From contig CM032794.1 of assembly GCA_019155185.1 (NCBI GenBank), positions 9,773,988 to 9,837,987 of the forward strand: 64,000 bases of DNA, written 5' to 3'. Origin of the DNA: Beaufortia kweichowensis. Its lineage: Eukaryota; Chordata; Actinopteri; Cypriniformes; Gastromyzontidae. Position 1 is the first letter of the stretch, and every line of letters starts with the position of its first letter. A program made the position numbers and the translations under genes. This document shows positions 53,001 through 59,000 of the stretch, piece after piece. The notes beneath the pieces are model-generated. The model had not been told where the DNA came from. It did not search any database and was given only the letters and a program-made list of their open reading frames with translations.

Positions 53001-56000
53001 TGTAAAGAGGAAAGGCACCGTGACGAGATAAACGTGTCTGCCAAAATGCATAAATATAAATGTAAATGTACACAACCTTAAGACCTATTCAGCACAAACA
53101 TAATGCATGTGAAATGTACTGACGAGGAGAGGACAAAACGATTTGTTGAAGTCAGTGTGATGATAGAAACTAAATAATAAAACCACATATTCTAAGACCT
53201 CAGATGTTGGGCCACACAGAGCATCCAGAAACATTGTCAAATCCCATGCTTAGGTACAGAAACAGACAGCAGCTTTATGTAATGAAAGGTAGTAAAGAAA
53301 GTCTCACAGCACTTCTTGAGATGTACTGTAAATCTCAGAACTGTAAAACAAGCCTATGATGTCTGAAAAGTGACTGAAACTGTGGAGAGCTAGAGGGAGT
53401 CTGTGAGGTAAAATGTGGGTAGTACAATTACTTGGAAAGCAAATCTAAGGAACAAAGCAGAGCTTCCCAAATATCAGGTGTAAAGCCTGCTGGAAAATAT
53501 AACAAAAGCTCCAAGGCCCTTATATTTTTTTCCTGGTAATAAGAAATAAATTAACAGAATTTATTTTATACAAGGTTTTTCTTGAACAAAATAAACAGCA
53601 TTTTAGTAAGGGTTTCATATGAATTTTGTGCACTACCATACATTTTCAAAATCCAAATGTCATAAATAATATATAACAAACTATAAGCACTTAAAATAGT
53701 AGCATAGTTATCTTAAAATTTTAGCAGTACTATACGTGATAATAGGGTTACAGCCGGTTCATGCGGTTAGGTTAGTAGCCTTTTTAGAACTACTATTAGT
53801 TCCAGTCGTTGCCAACAGGGCAATCTCAAAATGGTTTCAGCACAATTATTATAATAATATGTATGTAATGGTGCTGCTGTGTTCTGTTCTACAGTGGAAC
53901 GCAGTGACCCACCTTATCAGACTGGCGCATGTAGCAGTACATAATCCCCCGCATGCACTTGATGGCAGAGTGCTCCAGCTCATGAGTACGGCCCATGTCA
54001 TCATCAATGCGCCTGTACGACAAACATTTTGTGTGAGTTACTGAGAAACATACACTTATACTGTTGTCTACAACATCCTTGGTTAGAAAAAAAAACACTT
54101 AATCAAGTGGAAGGCAGTGATATCAGGCTGGTTATTTTTAGAAAAGACCAGCAAGGAAGATATTTCATATTGATTTCACCATTACCAGAATAAATGAAGG
54201 AGAAAGCCAGGAATCCAGAGCATGGCATTATCATATACTACAGCAAAGTATTCATTTAAACCAAAAAACATGCAAATGAGATAAACTTTCAACATACAGC
54301 GCACACATGCAAACCGCCCACAGATACTCCTACAGAGACAAACTGTAGGAGAGTAAGTAATGGGTTCAGGCCTGGCTGTCAGATTGGAATCATCTTAATT
54401 AAACTCCTTTGACAATGCTAATATGCAGAGGTGAAGACTGATGACTGCGTCTCTCTCGTCTGATACGCCAGCTTTCTATTTTTACCCTCGCGTTCGTCCT
54501 CTAGAGGAACAGCCCTCGCAAGGAGATAAAGGAACGGAAGAAAAACAGTAAGTCTTTCACAGAAAGTCTTGGTCTTTGGTGACCTACAGTAAATGTTGGC
54601 TATTTTTAAGCATTTCAAATATAACCTTGACATGGGCCTCCAGGGTTTAGGTCAGAATTAATATGAAGGATTGGTTACATGCGTCTGACACAAGGGAGGA
54701 AGTGTGTGAAAACAAACTAAAAAAACTAGAAAAAAGGTTACAAAGGTCTGTTTACACCAAGAACAGTAAGGATAACTTCAACTATCATCTCTTGGTGGGG
54801 ATGCTATGATCACGTTATGCCTATTAAGCTCACAGGCTACAGTTTTAGTCTCGTTCCTCTGTATTGTTATGGTTGTGGTGCGGACTCCAACACTTTCTTA
54901 AATTTATGTCTACATGTTGGGTAATTGCAAATAAATTGGTATGTTCTGATTTGCTTCACATTGTACAAATTTATTCGACTTCGGAAAATGGTTACCAATT
55001 CTTTAGGTTAGAGATCAGGTTAGAAATAATGCTACAGCTGTACTAATAACAATATTAAAATGTGTATAATGTTTTATATTTTTTACCACCATGCCAGCTT
55101 CTATGGCTGCGTTCATGCCAAGAGCCATGTTTAATTATTAAAAATAAAACTAACAGTAAAACTGCACTTGGATTGACTTGGTTAAAACTTTTCAAAAAGT
55201 GTGTAACACAGCAGTATTAAAATAGTGATATAGATAATAACAGCAGTCCCATTTTGTCAGCAATTGTCTGACAAAATTTTGTCTGCCATATTCTCTTTCT
55301 TCCTCTGTTATCCATTTGTGAATTTTAAGTTTCTTGCCGACTGAGAGCAATGATATCAACCGCTTGACCAGGCAACCCCAGATCTCTTCAAAACATTAAT
55401 TTAGATTTAACAACAGAAGGATATTAATCAGCTTAATTCTAGCCTGCATGCTTAAGAATCAAGCAGAGGTCTTAACGTGTAATGTCATGTTTAATGTGTT
55501 CTCAGGTTTTATGAAAAGACAAATCCACCCACTAATGAGAGTACCTGACCTGTATGCCAAAGCCAAGGCCCAGACACTGGCAGCACAGTAGAGCGAGTCT
55601 CTGACTTTAGCTTCCTTACAGCCAGAACATGTCTTCACTGGGAACAGACCAGTGGTAGGGCTCTGGTAATTCAGAATGGTGCATTTCACTAGGAGAAAAA
55701 GAGAGAGAGGAAGAAATAAAGATTTACAGGAGAACATCTGGTTTAATTGTGTTACTGTCAAAACCCAAAGAGCATGAAAATAAATGAAAAAGCAACAGCA
55801 GGGGACTTCACAACCACATACCTTCTAAGTCTGTTTACACATCCTTGAAACCAATGCTATTTTTATGTTTTCTGCCACTGCATAATTCATTGAACATATT
55901 TTCAAATATCACTAATCTTCAAATTTCAAGAAATATAACAGAACAAAACAAGGCAGCACATCTTTATCTATCACTGTGTCCAACTTGTTAAACTTGCTCT

Positions 56001-59000
56001 CTCTCTCCCTCCACTGTGATTTTTCTTTACTAATGTATAATCAGGCTGAATAGGGCACTTCATTTTTCATCAGCACATTATGCCAGCACAAATGAAGGGG
56101 CATTCATTCCCAGCTATCATTTGTTATGTAGAGTTTGGGTCAATTCAAAGAGACAGAGCCAGCAGGGCTGGGGGATAAGGAGACACTGGGGGAATTAGTC
56201 AGAATATTAATATACTCTTCAGAGAGACTGCAGCCAGGATTCCTTGGACCCCTTAGAGGAAGCAAGCATTCCAAGCAGGGCGATAAATACATCTTTATCT
56301 GATTAGACCTTGTTCTTTAAATGCGGTTGATGCCGGCTGGAAGACTGCAGTTTGAGAAATGTTTCACAGCAGAACAGTCGGAGAACTAAGAAAGCCTGGG
56401 TTAGCTTGAAGCTCTAGAAACTGTATAAAAGTGTTTCAAATACACCCACAGCAAAATGGAAAATTGATGGAAACATCACCTGAAACTGTTGTATATACAT
56501 TTATTTATTTAGCAGATGCGTTTATCTAAAGTGACATATAAATAGGAATAAAACAAGCAGAATGAATTCATCCAAGGTATGAAACAATACAAATAGTGCT
56601 GTCATACAAAATGAAAAGTACTAGAATAATGCAATCCTACAAATGTAAGTCAAGAAAAAAAACATTTTAGAAGCAAGCAATGTATAAAAAGCATTTATTT
56701 ACCCAATGCTTTACCCCAAATAATAACGTGAAATACAGTGGATGATATGGATGATGATGCAGCAGCCACGACACTCACTAAAGCTCGCTATAGGGTCAGA
56801 GATCAACTAATTCAAAAGAAATATGATGTACAGCCTGCTATTATCTGCCATTTTCTTCCGTGCAAACCTTAAATTACTAATCAAGGACGCCTAATTTACA
56901 GTCATTTCACAGGCGCCGTGGCTTTCAGAGGTATACGTGCATCACCTGAGCAGTAAGTTTCTTCTTTAGAGAAGATAAGAAAACAAAATTACATATTACT
57001 CACACTCATCTGTGAAGTGAGAGGGTAAAACACATCATAGCACTCTAGATGCAAATGCTTTGAAGACTGCATCTCTCTTATCATCTATCAGCATAATGCA
57101 TCTCTAAATCAACCCCTAATGCTGGAGACACAAACATTCTGTTTTTAAGGAGGGGTGGATCACAAAGAGTGGAAGAAGGAGAACAGGGGTGGAGACTGAG
57201 GCACGCAGACTAAGAAAAATAAGTGGAAAGAAGAGGACAGGGAAAGAAAAGATGGAGAGGCACTTTTGCCCATTAAAAGTTAAAGCTTGTTTTCCACAAC
57301 CTTAATCTTGTGGAAGCAGGGCATAGATAGCAGAACTGCATTCACTACAATCAGGCAAAAGGGAAGAAGTGGAGGAAATGAGAGGCAGTGAGGCATGATG
57401 TCATTACCACGTAAATAGAAAAACCAAGAAATAGAGACAGAGAGAAAGATGAGAAAAAAGAGAGACCAAAGATAAAAAAGCAATAACTTTCCACAGGCTA
57501 ATCTAAGAAAAGTTCACAATAACATGCCAGCGTGTATTTCACACTGTAATGTGCAGTACCTTGGGCTAAAGATCTTGAATGTGTCTTTCACTGTTCTGAG
57601 TTCAAATGCAGTGGAAGAGAATAAAAAAACTTTGTGAGCGAACAGAGCAGCTGCTCGCTACTGAGATACATTTCAGTGAAATGGAGTCTGCCAAAACTAT
57701 TACCACCTAAATTATGCAATTTACAGCATTTATCTTTGTAGGATTCTCTTTTTATGGAATGACATGGGGATTTACTTGTAATAAAAAAAGAAATTCCTTA
57801 GCACTGAAGTCATATTAGATTATCTGAAAACAAGAAACGTCCTCTTTGTCACTTTTTTGTTCTCTCTCTGGATGAATGCAGCCAGTCTTTGCTTGGGCCT
57901 GGACCTATTTTAATGAATAGCGCTGGTCTAGACAGCAATTTTATATAGCTTTATTTGCCACCATTGACAAAACTAAAAGGGAAAGGGGGATTAGGTGTGC
58001 AAGAGAGCCAGTGAGAGGGAAAGAAAGAGAGACTGTGTAAGTGGGCAAGGAAAGATGAGAATTGATTAAAAGAAAAATGTACAGAGGAGCACAGCAATAA
58101 GACACCACACTAGCTACAAATGCATCTAGCGAACGTCTTTTTAGCATGGACTAATCCCTCTGCCGAGCATCATAATTAAATGTAATGGTCTGGAGACTTT
58201 CTGAACATTCTAATTAAATTAGGAAACATTTTAGGAAACAAATAATGAAATAATTTTTAGTTACAGTAATAATGAAGGAAACCTCGACTACAATGGACAA
58301 AGGGAATTCATTTGCACACAGTTTAACACATTTGTATATTCTTACCGCTAATTAAATTATAAAGAAAGGTCAAACAGCCAGAGAAGGCCATGACACAGCT
58401 TAATTTAGCAAGACTTTGGATAGTCTGGTCCTTATTGCTGCATATTTTTGCCAAGAAACCTATGAACATGTTTTAAAGATGTCACTAGCATGACAAATTC
58501 TGGTAACTCCTGTTACTATTTCAGCCAATTTCAGTTGACGGCAAACATTTTTGTGTGCTGTATGCATTACACAGTCAGCAAATGAACTGCGTGCAGTCCA
58601 TGGGCTGCCATTTGAGGCTGAGACTATGACACAAATGTAAATTCCTCATTAAAGGTCATTATTATGCCATGACATTAAATCTACAGACTGGCCTTAAGTC
58701 TAGACGGTGTGTCTTTCTATTTACTACAGATCTGAATCTGAGGTTGTGGATAAATACCTAACCCATGAGATCATAAATATTACATTGAGCAAATGAAATG
58801 TCACCTGCGTTATAGTAGCGGTCAAGTTTATCCCAAAGAGGCTCATCCTCCCGATGCAGTATGGATAGCTTAAGGGGTTCATAGATGGAGCCTGAAAACA
58901 GAAATTAGAAACACTAATATTAAGAAACAACCAATTCTACATACAGTAGATCTGAAATATTGTAATCATTCTTTTTGCATATCAATGTGATATGCTTACT

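Larger units (their letters stand above)
49461..53912. other. phkb: phkb intron 4
   Basis: 4.5 kb. Holds an (AAAT)n run at 49638-49663, a MITE copy at 50541-51021 and a SINE tail at 53030-53072. Otherwise AT-rich without exon signals. Confidence 0.65.
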